From NCBI RefSeq assembly GCF_000143825.1, contig NZ_CM000961.1:496001-560000 (forward strand): a DNA stretch of 64,000 nucleotides, written 5' to 3'. The translations under genes were made by a program, and so were the position numbers. Origin of the DNA: Corynebacterium genitalium ATCC 33030. GTDB taxonomy: Bacteria; Actinomycetota; Actinomycetes; Mycobacteriales; Mycobacteriaceae. This document shows, one piece after another, positions 43,509-50,407 of the stretch. Each line of letters begins with the position of its first letter. Within the stretch, counting starts at the first letter, position 1. The notes beneath the pieces were generated by a model. It had not been told where the DNA came from and searched no databases. It saw only the letters and a list, made by a program, of their open reading frames with translations.

Positions 43509-44891
43509 ATGACAGACCGCACCCCCACCGAGCTGACCGACACCACCGTCGACCTGCTGCAGCAGCTCATCCGCAACGCCTGCGTGAACGACCTAACGGC
43601 AGACTCCGGCCAGGAGGTGCGCAACGCCGAAACCCTCGAGGCTTTCTTCGCGGAGGCTCTCGGGGAGGACTCCTCGGTCGTGTCCGTGCGCCGCTTCGAG
43701 CCGCACCCGGGCCGCGTCTCCGTCGCCTTCACCATTGCGGGCTCCGACCCGTCCGCCGAGCCGCTCACCCTCCTCGGCCACACCGACGTCGTCCCTGTCG
43801 ACGAACCGAAGTGGACCAAGGACCCCTTCGGCGCCGAGCTTATCGACGGCCGCATCTACGGCCGCGGAGCCATGGACATGCTCTTCATTACCGCAGCGAT
43901 GGCCGCCGTGACTCGCGAAGTCGCTATTGAGGCGCAGGCAGGCAACCCGCCGCGCGGCACCCTGACCTTCGTCGGCTGCGCCGATGAGGAAGCCCGTGGC
44001 GGCCTGGGTGCCGGCTGGATCTCCCAGAACGAGCCCGAGGCCTTCAGCTGGCGCAACTGCCTGTCCGAGACAGCGGGATCGCACTTGCCGGTGGTTGGCG
44101 ATGGTGACGCGATCGTTGTCGTCGTCGGTGAGAAAGGCGCAGCTCAGCGCCGCCTGACCGTGCATGGCGACGCGGGCCACGGCTCCGCACCCTACGGCCG
44201 CGAGATGACCGTCGGGCTGATCGGCGAAGTGGCGCGCCGGCTGGCCGCGCTCGAGCCCGACGTCGTTTCCGACGAGCTGTGGCAGGGCTACGTCCGCGCG
44301 TTCCGCTTCGACCCCGAGACCGAAGCACAACTGCTGCGCGGCGAGAACTACGAGGCCTTGGGCGACCTGGCCCGTTACTCCCACGCGATGAGCCACCTAG
44401 CCGCCTCCCCCACCGTGCTGCGCGCCGGCGGCGCTATTAATGTGCTGCCGTCGACCGCGTACCTCGAACTAGATATTCGCCCGCTGCCGGGACAGACCCA
44501 GGAGGAAATCGACGAGCTGCTGCGGAACGCCTTGGGTGACCTCGCTGACCGCGTCACCATCGAACACCTCATCACCGAAGATGCCACGGTGTCGCCGACG
44601 GAGGGCCCGCTCTACGACGCTATCGTCGATACGCTTGACGAGTTCTTCCCCGGCGTCCCCGTCGTACCCACCATCGCCGCCGGGGGCTCCGACCTGCGCT
44701 TTGGCCGCCGCCTCGGCGGAGTCGGCTACGGATTCGCGCTGCACGCCCGCGAGCGCAGCTTCGGCGAAGTCCTCGACCAGCTCCACTCCCACGACGAATA
44801 CATTGACGTGGAAGACGTCGCCCTGACTGCCGCGGCATACCGCTCGTTGGTGCGCAGGTTTGTCGGGGTGGGCGGAGACGTCGCTAAGTGA
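43509..44891 (+). CDS. M20-family metallopeptidase / amidohydrolase
   Basis: A 460-residue M20 protein. Metal ligands are visible in GHTDVV (His91, Asp93), GRGAMDM (Asp123), ADEEARGG (Glu160 catalytic base, Glu161) and in later His residues, with a dimerisation lid at about 200-340. It hydrolyses peptides or N-acyl amino acids in the cytoplasm; substrate is unknown. It starts 8 bp after the SxxK lipoprotein stop, so the two form an operon. One 10-mer copy at 43838 encodes Leu-Ile-Asp. Confidence 0.88.
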   Translation: MTDRTPTELTDTTVDLLQQLIRNACVNDLTADSGQEVRNAETLEAFFAEALGEDSSVVSVRRFEPHPGRVSVAFTIAGSDPSAEPLTLLGHTDVVPVDEPKWTKDPFGAELIDGRIYGRGAMDMLFITAAMAAVTREVAIEAQAGNPPRGTLTFVGCADEEARGGLGAGWISQNEPEAFSWRNCLSETAGSHLPVVGDGDAIVVVVGEKGAAQRRLTVHGDAGHGSAPYGREMTVGLIGEVARRLAALEPDVVSDELWQGYVRAFRFDPETEAQLLRGENYEALGDLARYSHAMSHLAASPTVLRAGGAINVLPSTAYLELDIRPLPGQTQEEIDELLRNALGDLADRVTIEHLITEDATVSPTEGPLYDAIVDTLDEFFPGVPVVPTIAAGGSDLRFGRRLGGVGYGFALHARERSFGEVLDQLHSHDEYIDVEDVALTAAAYRSLVRRFVGVGGDVAK

Positions 44892-44947
44892 TTTTTTAGC
44901 GCAAACAACCTGTACCGTCGCCGCCAGGTGCACTAGATTTGGGGTTT

Positions 44948-46447
44948 ATGACGACGAGCGTGAATAACAACACGACCATCACCATTAAAAACCCCGCCGA
45001 CGGCACGATCGTGGGCACCACCAACTACTACGGCGCCGACACGGCACTCGAAGCCGTCGAGCGCGCCCGCGCCAAACAGCCCGAATGGGCCGCCACCGCA
45101 GTCAAAGAGCGCAAGAAAATCATGCTGCGCTACCACGACCTCGTGCTCAAGCACCAAAAGGAACTCCTGGACATCATCCAGGACGAAAACGGCAAAAACC
45201 GCCGCGCCGCCTTCGAAGAAGTGCTGGACAACGCGCTGACCGCGCGCCACTACGCCTACCGCGCGGAGAAGCTGCTCTCCCCGGACCGCGCGAAGGTCGC
45301 CCTGCCAATCGCGACGAAAACGCAGGTGCAGCACGCGCCCGTCGGCGTGGTCGGCATCATCGCGCCCTGGAACTACCCGCTCGTCTTGGCCATTTCTGAC
45401 GCGATCCCAGCGATCATGGTCGGCAACACCGTCGTGCTCAAGCCGGACTCGTCGACCCCGTTGACTTCGCTGCGCGCCGCCGAGCTGCTTGCTGAAGCCG
45501 GCCTGCCCAAAGATGTGCTGACCGTCGTGCCCGGTTCCGGCCGCGAGGTCGGCCAGGCACTGGTCAACTCGGTCGACTACCTCATGTTCACCGGCTCCTC
45601 CGACACCGGCGCGAAGCTCGCGTCCCAGGCTGGCGAGCGACTCATCGGTTTCTCCGGCGAGCTCGGCGGCAAGAACCCGCTCATCGTCACCTCCGACGCC
45701 GACGTGGACAAGGTCGTCTCCGGCGTGCGCCACGCCTGCTTCTCCAACACCGGCCAGCTGTGCATCTCTATCGAGCGCATCTACGTCCACCGCGACGTGG
45801 CCGACAAGTTCATCCCGGCGTTTGTGCGCTGCGTCGAGAAGATGCGCATCGGCCCAGGCCACGACTGGGATATCGACATGGGTTCGCTGATTTCTTCCGA
45901 CCAGGCCGACACCGTCGCTTCGTTCGTTGAGGATGCCGTGTCCAAGGGCGCGACCGTGGCCACCGGCGGCAAGCGCCTGCCCGACCTCGGTGAGAACTTC
46001 TACGCCCCCACCGTGCTGCTCAATGTGCCCGAAAACGCGCGCCTCCACCGCGAAGAGGTCTTCGGCCCCGTCGTCTACATCGAGGTTGTTGACTCGCACG
46101 AAGAAGCCATCCGCCGCGCCAACGACACTGAATACGGCCTGAACGCGTCCGTGTGGGGCAAACCCGCGACAGCCCGCGAGATCGCGAGCCAGCTCGAAGC
46201 CGGCACCGTCAACATCAACGAAGGGTACGCCGCCGGCTGGTCCTCCATCGGTGCGCCCATGGGCGGTTGGAAGCGCTCCGGTGTGGGCCGCCGCCACGGT
46301 GACGACGGCCTGCTCAAATTCACCGAAGCCCGCACCGTCGCTGAACAGCGCATCGTCCCCATCGCCGGGCCAGACGGGCTGGCCCCCGAGAAGTGGGCCA
46401 ACTTGCTCACCATGGCGCTGAAGTACGGGCGCGACGTGCTGCGGTAA
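44948..46447 (+). CDS. gabD: Succinate-semialdehyde dehydrogenase
   Basis: A 499-residue aldehyde dehydrogenase. APWNYPL and LKPDSSTPLTS form the NAD(P) site, catalytic Glu238 is in SGELGGKNP, and catalytic Cys272 is in SNTGQLC. Sequence flavour matches the mycobacterial and corynebacterial succinic-semialdehyde dehydrogenase group (GabD2-type). It oxidises succinate semialdehyde to succinate. TAGATT at 44934-44939 lies 8 nt before ATG 44948, so the message may be leaderless. No gabT or transporter is adjacent, so it stands alone. A GC-rich hairpin follows. Confidence 0.85.
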   Translation: MTTSVNNNTTITIKNPADGTIVGTTNYYGADTALEAVERARAKQPEWAATAVKERKKIMLRYHDLVLKHQKELLDIIQDENGKNRRAAFEEVLDNALTARHYAYRAEKLLSPDRAKVALPIATKTQVQHAPVGVVGIIAPWNYPLVLAISDAIPAIMVGNTVVLKPDSSTPLTSLRAAELLAEAGLPKDVLTVVPGSGREVGQALVNSVDYLMFTGSSDTGAKLASQAGERLIGFSGELGGKNPLIVTSDADVDKVVSGVRHACFSNTGQLCISIERIYVHRDVADKFIPAFVRCVEKMRIGPGHDWDIDMGSLISSDQADTVASFVEDAVSKGATVATGGKRLPDLGENFYAPTVLLNVPENARLHREEVFGPVVYIEVVDSHEEAIRRANDTEYGLNASVWGKPATAREIASQLEAGTVNINEGYAAGWSSIGAPMGGWKRSGVGRRHGDDGLLKFTEARTVAEQRIVPIAGPDGLAPEKWANLLTMALKYGRDVLR

Positions 46448-46455
46448 GGGGTTTG

Positions 46456-46479
46456 GGGCCCTGGAGTGAGGCAGGGCCC
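46456..46479 (+). terminator. GC-rich hairpin after gabD
   Basis: GGGCCCTG and CAGGGCCC form an 8-bp stem, 9 bp after the gabD stop. There is no T-run, so it is a weak or non-canonical terminator. Confidence 0.5.
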
Positions 46480-46508
46480 GCGTGGGCGGGCGGGCGTTCA
46501 GCGGCGCC

Positions 46509-46609
46509 TGCGGAAAAGTTGACAAACTGGATTTCGGTCTAGAAATAAACGCGCTGGTCATAGCCTTTTGGGTGTCTGAACTTGGTTCGAGTTTGTAAAC
46601 TTTTCCGCA
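46509..46609. repeat. 101-bp terminally palindromic repeat, copy A
   Basis: The left end TGCGGAAAAGTTGACAAAC is mirrored by GTTTGTAAACTTTTCCGCA at the right end with one mismatch, total 101 bp. It lies 54 bp upstream of the AbiEi/DUF559-like gene at 46663. Copy B of the same length is downstream of that gene. Ends are nearly identical between copies while the middles differ. Confidence 0.85.
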
Positions 46610-46662
46610 CTCCCAGCCGAAGGGAGGGAACCGAACGAACAGTTACCGCAGTCCAACAGGAC

Positions 46663-47661
46663 ATGAGAAACCCGCGCTACCCCTCTTCGCTCAGAGACCA
46701 ACCCCTGCACGCTTTCAATGGGATGGATGTGTCTTCCGCCGTTCGCCGGGGGTTCCGTGAACCCGGCGAGGGCCTGACCGTCACATCCACCTACGCGATC
46801 GACCCAACTCTCGGTCGCCCGCTCGACTTGGCTGAATCGCAGTCGTGGGACCACCCCCGTCGAATTGTTTACCGGGCCCCTGCCGCTGCCCGAGCACTCG
46901 CCATGGCATTGGAACGGCCCAATCATTCGATATCCGGGCTCAGCGCACTAGCCGTTTTCGGTCTCCCATTCTTCGCTGACCACTGCGACACGACCCTCGC
47001 GGGTCCGGTTCGCACGAAACAGGCGGCCACAGCTTTCACCCCGCACGTTTCTCATCTCAGCGGGACCGTGCCGTGGATCGTGACGTACCGCGGACTTGAC
47101 GTTCGGATCTCACCGCCCGCGGATGCGGTCGTCGAGGCTATTCGCCATATCCGTTCTGGCCTGCATTCATGGCGGGTCCTGCACGTCGAGGGATTGACAG
47201 CGGTTGAGGTGCGGTGCATTCAAGTGCTCGACATGGCTCGTCGTCATCTCGGTGTCAGACTCGAGGATGTTGTCGATGCCGCGGCACGCAGATTAAATAG
47301 GCGGTGGCTCGCCATTTTGATTGGCCATTCCAGCCGGTTCGCCGATTCCCCGAAGGAGACCGAGATGCGGTTGCTAAGCGTCGCTGTGTGCAAAGAGCTG
47401 CAGGTTTTCCTCGTAGAGCAGCTTCCGCTTTACGACGAATCCCGCCTCATCACCGTCTTCGACCTCGCTCTCCCTGATCTGAAGATTGCCTTGATGTACG
47501 ACGGTGAGCACCACCTCGAACGGACCCAAAGGGATAAGGACTCGCGCATAGGCATCGAATGCGCTCTCCGCGGATGGCTAGTGATCAGGGTGACAGCAGG
47601 CACCCTCGCCGATATCCCGCAACACTTGAGGGATGCCGTGCGTTCGAGAATGGCTGCCTAG
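46663..47661 (+). CDS. AbiEi-like / DUF559 (Vsr-like nuclease fold) protein, copy 2
   Basis: A 332-residue paralogue of the protein at 6950-7870. Shared stretches include YRAPAAARALAMALE, SGLSALAVFGLPFFAD, FADSPKETEMRLL, VFDLALPDLKIALMYDGEHHLERTQRDKDSR and GWLVIRVTAG. The C-terminal part has the DUF559/Vsr-like acidic and His residues; the N-terminal part resembles AbiEi antitoxin domains. It is bracketed by two 101-bp palindromic repeats (46509-46609 and 47727-47827), giving a 1319-bp unit. Function is unproven. ATG 46663 is chosen from weak evidence; ATG 46723 aligns with ATG 7852 in the paralogue. Confidence 0.75.
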   Translation: MRNPRYPSSLRDQPLHAFNGMDVSSAVRRGFREPGEGLTVTSTYAIDPTLGRPLDLAESQSWDHPRRIVYRAPAAARALAMALERPNHSISGLSALAVFGLPFFADHCDTTLAGPVRTKQAATAFTPHVSHLSGTVPWIVTYRGLDVRISPPADAVVEAIRHIRSGLHSWRVLHVEGLTAVEVRCIQVLDMARRHLGVRLEDVVDAAARRLNRRWLAILIGHSSRFADSPKETEMRLLSVAVCKELQVFLVEQLPLYDESRLITVFDLALPDLKIALMYDGEHHLERTQRDKDSRIGIECALRGWLVIRVTAGTLADIPQHLRDAVRSRMAA

Positions 47662-47726
47662 GACAGCCGCCGAATCGGCAGGGCCGAGCTAAGTCTCGAG
47701 GGCACGGGCTCGACGACAATTGAGCC

Positions 47727-47827
47727 TGCGGAAAAGTTGACAAACTCGATTTCTGCCTAGGAACAAAGCACCAGGTCAGGGCGTTTTCGCGATACGGATC
47801 GATCCCAAGCTTGTCAACTTTTCCGCA
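47727..47827. repeat. 101-bp terminally palindromic repeat, copy B
   Basis: TGCGGAAAAGTTGACAA at the left is perfectly mirrored by TTGTCAACTTTTCCGCA at the right, total 101 bp. It starts 66 bp after the AbiEi/DUF559-like gene and ends 18 bp before the amylase stop. It shares about 23 bases of left end and the right end with copy A. Confidence 0.85.
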
Positions 47828-47844
47828 GTGGCGACGCCCGGGGT

Positions 47845-49029
47845 CTAAGCTGCCCACTCGTAGAGGGTCTCCCCGGTCTCCCCGTGCTCGCACGCACGGA
47901 TGCGCACACCGGGTGCCGGCTGCAACCATGCATCGATCTGCAGTTCGGTGGGGCCCGCGCTCACGCGGTAGCTAATGGTCTCATTGGTCTTGTCCAGCAC
48001 CTCAATGGACGCGCGGGTGAGCCACGGGTGGCGGCGGCGCAGCCCAACGAGGGCTTGGTGCTCGTTGAAGATCCATGAACCCAGCGGCGACAGATCAGAA
48101 GGGTTGGCGGGGAGGGCGGGGCGGACGGAGTCGTCGGCGGTCCAGCCTTCCCCGCGGATGCCTTCGAAGCCCTGCTCGTCGCCGTAGTAGATGGAGGGCA
48201 TGCCGGGCAGTGTCATCAAGATGGCCAGCGCGACGATGGCCTTGTCCTGGCCGATCTTGCTCGAGATGCGGTCAACGTCGTGGTTGCCCACGAAGGTGTT
48301 CGCCACCATCGAACCACTCACGGTTGCGTGGCGGGAAAGGGCGTGGTCGAGTTCCCAGAAGTTCTCGTCGTGAAGCGAGCTCCAGATGGCCTTCCACAGT
48401 TCGTACTGGGTGACCGAATTGAGAGTGCCGGACGACGCGATCTGCACGTAGTCGCCGTGGATGACCTCGCCCAAAAACAGAGCGTCGGGGTAGTCGGCGC
48501 GCACCCGCGCGAGCACGTCGGCCCAGAAGGCGGGTGGCACGGAGTAGGCGACATCGAGACGCCAGCCGGCGATGCCGCGCGCGAGCCAGAACTTCATGAT
48601 GTCAGCGACCATGTCGCGGACGCGCTCGTCATCGTGGTGGAGGGTAGCCAGCTCGTCGTGGCCTTCCCAGGAAGTCGAGCCTGCCAGACCAGCGGCGACG
48701 GCGGGGTGCGTGGCGGCGACATGGTTGAACACGCCGTCGAGCATGACCTTGATGCCGCGTTCGCGACACGCAGACATGAGCCAATCGAAGTCCTCGTTCG
48801 TGCCCAGGCGCGCGTCGACGCGGTAGTGGTCGAGGGTGTCGTAGCCATGCCCCACGGACTCGAAAATCGGGGCGAGTAGCAGGCCGTCGCAGCCGAGTTC
48901 AATGAGGTAGTCGAGCCACGGTTCAAGCTCACGCAGACGCGGCGCGGCATCGTCGCCGGCGCGGTCGCGGATGGGCGCACCGAGTGCGCCGAGCGGGTAG
49001 ACGTGCCACCAGATCGTGTTCTCCAGCAT
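47845..49029 (-). CDS. GH13-family alpha-amylase-like glycoside hydrolase
   Basis: A 394-residue GH13 enzyme without signal peptide, so cytoplasmic. Region I is DGVFNH (98-103), nucleophile Asp159 is in GWRLDVAY, acid/base Glu188 is in FLGEVIHG, and transition-state Asp251 is in VGNHDVDR. It is compact, lacking most of domain B. It probably acts on maltodextrin or trehalose-type glucans; exact specificity is not readable. The start ATG 49029 follows GGAAAGGAGTCCC. It is divergent from a TetR regulator, with a palindrome between them, so it is probably its target. Confidence 0.88.
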   Translation of the reverse strand: MLENTIWWHVYPLGALGAPIRDRAGDDAAPRLRELEPWLDYLIELGCDGLLLAPIFESVGHGYDTLDHYRVDARLGTNEDFDWLMSACRERGIKVMLDGVFNHVAATHPAVAAGLAGSTSWEGHDELATLHHDDERVRDMVADIMKFWLARGIAGWRLDVAYSVPPAFWADVLARVRADYPDALFLGEVIHGDYVQIASSGTLNSVTQYELWKAIWSSLHDENFWELDHALSRHATVSGSMVANTFVGNHDVDRISSKIGQDKAIVALAILMTLPGMPSIYYGDEQGFEGIRGEGWTADDSVRPALPANPSDLSPLGSWIFNEHQALVGLRRRHPWLTRASIEVLDKTNETISYRVSAGPTELQIDAWLQPAPGVRIRACEHGETGETLYEWAA

Positions 49030-49043
49030 GGGACTCCTTTCCT

Positions 49044-49060
49044 ACTGAGCGCCACTCAGT
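49044..49060. promoter_or_regulatory. Palindromic operator candidate between amylase and TetR genes
   Basis: ACTGAG-CGCCA-CTCAGT has perfect 6-bp arms and abuts the -10 box TATAGT (49060-49065) of the TetR gene. It lies 15 bp upstream of the amylase start. It is well placed for a TetR dimer to repress both genes. Confidence 0.6.
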
Positions 49061-49072
49061 ATAGTGGTTTTC

Positions 49073-49654
49073 ATGACACGCACGCGGCTCAGCGTCGCAG
49101 AACGACGCCACACGCTTATCGACGTCGCCAGCCCCCTGTTCGCCTCCTCCAGCTACTCCGAGGTATCCACCCAGGACATTGCCCAAGCCGCGGGCATCTC
49201 GGTCGGGTTGATTTTCCACCACTTCGGTTCGAAGGCGGGACTGTACGCGGCTGTGGTTGCCCAGCGGGAGGAGGAGCTGACTGCGGCGGTGGCGGAGGCG
49301 GTCGAGGGACTGCCGCCGAATACGTCGACACGCGGCAAGGTCCGGGCGGCGGCGGAGGTCTACCTCGATCACGTTGCCGCTCACCCGTTGGCGTGGGCGG
49401 CGGTGGTGCGTGGGGATACGCCGCAGGAGGTCCAGTTTGTGAGGATTGAGGGGCGGGATACGGGCGTCGATAAGCTGCGGGCGCTGGTGGGCGCGGACGG
49501 TGAACGCGCAGCTGTCGCTGTATCCGGGTTCTTCGGATTCGTGGAGGCTGTGTGCCTCGATTGGGCGGATGCGGGATGCCCGGAGGATGCACGGCGGCCG
49601 ATCATCGATGCAGCGTTGGGCGCGTTGGAGGGCGCGCTCGGCGACTGGGGTTAG
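49073..49654 (+). CDS. TetR-family transcriptional regulator
   Basis: A 193-residue regulator. The N-terminal helix-turn-helix reads TQDIAQAAGISVGLIFHHFGSKAGLYAAVV, the classic TetR pattern, and a helical ligand-binding domain follows. TATAGT at 49060-49065 is 7 nt before ATG 49073, so the message is probably leaderless. The palindrome at 49044-49060 is the likely operator; the divergent GH13 gene is the likely target. It carries two copies of the interspersed 10-mer (49114 and 49466), the densest in the window. Confidence 0.88.
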   Translation: MTRTRLSVAERRHTLIDVASPLFASSSYSEVSTQDIAQAAGISVGLIFHHFGSKAGLYAAVVAQREEELTAAVAEAVEGLPPNTSTRGKVRAAAEVYLDHVAAHPLAWAAVVRGDTPQEVQFVRIEGRDTGVDKLRALVGADGERAAVAVSGFFGFVEAVCLDWADAGCPEDARRPIIDAALGALEGALGDWG

Positions 49655-49671
49655 CAGTTTGTAAAGTTTCC

Positions 49672-49700
49672 TTGACACTCTGAATGGGATTATTTACGGT
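49672..49700 (+). promoter_or_regulatory. Promoter TTGACA-17-TACGGT
   Basis: A perfect -35 TTGACA (49672-49677) and -10 TACGGT (49695-49700) are separated by 17 bp. The expected start site coincides with ATG 49707 of the XRE gene, implying a leaderless mRNA. Confidence 0.65.
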
Positions 49701-49706
49701 TAGAAA

Positions 49707-49928
49707 ATGTCGCGCGACATAGATCCACACCCGAACATGGTCCGCCAATGGCGGCGCTGGCACGAGCTTTCGCAAGCCGAGCTTGCCCAACGCGTCGGTG
49801 TCTCCCGGCAGACCGTAGCCAACATCGAAAAAGGAAACTATTCCCCTTCGGTTCACCTGGCGCTCGACATTTGCCGCGAACTCGGCAAAACGGTTGAGGA
49901 AGTCTTCGGTGACCAGCAAAGGAGCTGA
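49707..49928 (+). CDS. XRE-family (Cro/CI-like) small regulator
   Basis: A 73-residue HTH protein (SQAELAQRVGVSRQTVANIEKGNYSPSVHLALDICRELG). It is a single-domain XRE regulator with a Tyr-Ser-Pro-Ser turn typical of the YozG/cro type found beside small membrane proteins. It is leaderless from a strong promoter. Two bases separate it from the membrane gene, so the two form one operon in which the regulator probably controls the membrane protein. Confidence 0.9.
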   Translation: MSRDIDPHPNMVRQWRRWHELSQAELAQRVGVSRQTVANIEKGNYSPSVHLALDICRELGKTVEEVFGDQQRS

Positions 49929-49930
49929 CC

Positions 49931-50407
49931 ATGAACATCGGCGACACCATCCTGGCCAAGACAGAGAAGATGCTTGGCGACGAATACGAAACCCGCACTT
50001 ACCACCAAGCCTCCACCATCGCACTGGCCCTGCTGCCCACCTTCGCGCTGATCGCCGGCGCTATGCTCGCTTGGGTGCTGCCCGGCACACATGCGATGTG
50101 GTCGTTGCTCATCGTCATCCCGCTGATCGGGCCGAACCTCATCTTCACGCAATGGTTGAAGTCCCGCGCCGCCCGCCCAGCACCGAAGCTCAAAGACGGG
50201 CTGTGGGGGCTGGCAATAGTGAACCTCACGCTGTGCTTTGTCATGCTGTTCGGCATCGCGTACAACGTCTCGGACCCGTCCTTGGCGCGCGGGTTGTACA
50301 CCGGCGGGATCATCGGCACCGTCTTCGCCGTGATCGCCGTGCCAGCGATGCTGCGCAAACAGCGTGAGCGCGACGAGGAGCGCCTCAACGCGGAACTCGA
50401 AGACTAG
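49931..50407 (+). CDS. Four-TM membrane protein partnered with XRE regulator
   Basis: A 158-residue protein with two helix pairs (about 27-50, 55-76, 90-113 and 118-140) and charged ends (KQRERDEERLNAELED). It is not recognised beyond resemblance to actinobacterial DUF3169/DUF2178-type membrane partners of XRE regulators. The start follows AAAGGAGCTGACC. It overlaps the convergent glutaminase gene by 4 bp. Confidence 0.75.
   Translation: MNIGDTILAKTEKMLGDEYETRTYHQASTIALALLPTFALIAGAMLAWVLPGTHAMWSLLIVIPLIGPNLIFTQWLKSRAARPAPKLKDGLWGLAIVNLTLCFVMLFGIAYNVSDPSLARGLYTGGIIGTVFAVIAVPAMLRKQRERDEERLNAELED

Larger units (their letters stand above)
7373..49475. repeat. Interspersed 10-mer GTCGATAAGC (12 exact copies)
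   Basis: Exact copies on the + strand start at 7373, 21019, 28481, 30809, 33335, 35482 and 49466. Reverse-orientation copies (GCTTATCGAC on +) start at 9411, 27044, 37994, 43838 and 49114. Two further sites match 9 of 10 bases, at 15400 and 25958. All are inside coding regions. Most are read in frame as Leu-Ile-Asp (with the CTT leucine codon) or Val-Asp-Lys, but two are in other frames. None is seen before 7.3 kb or after 49.5 kb. Role unknown; see the finding. Confidence 0.7.
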
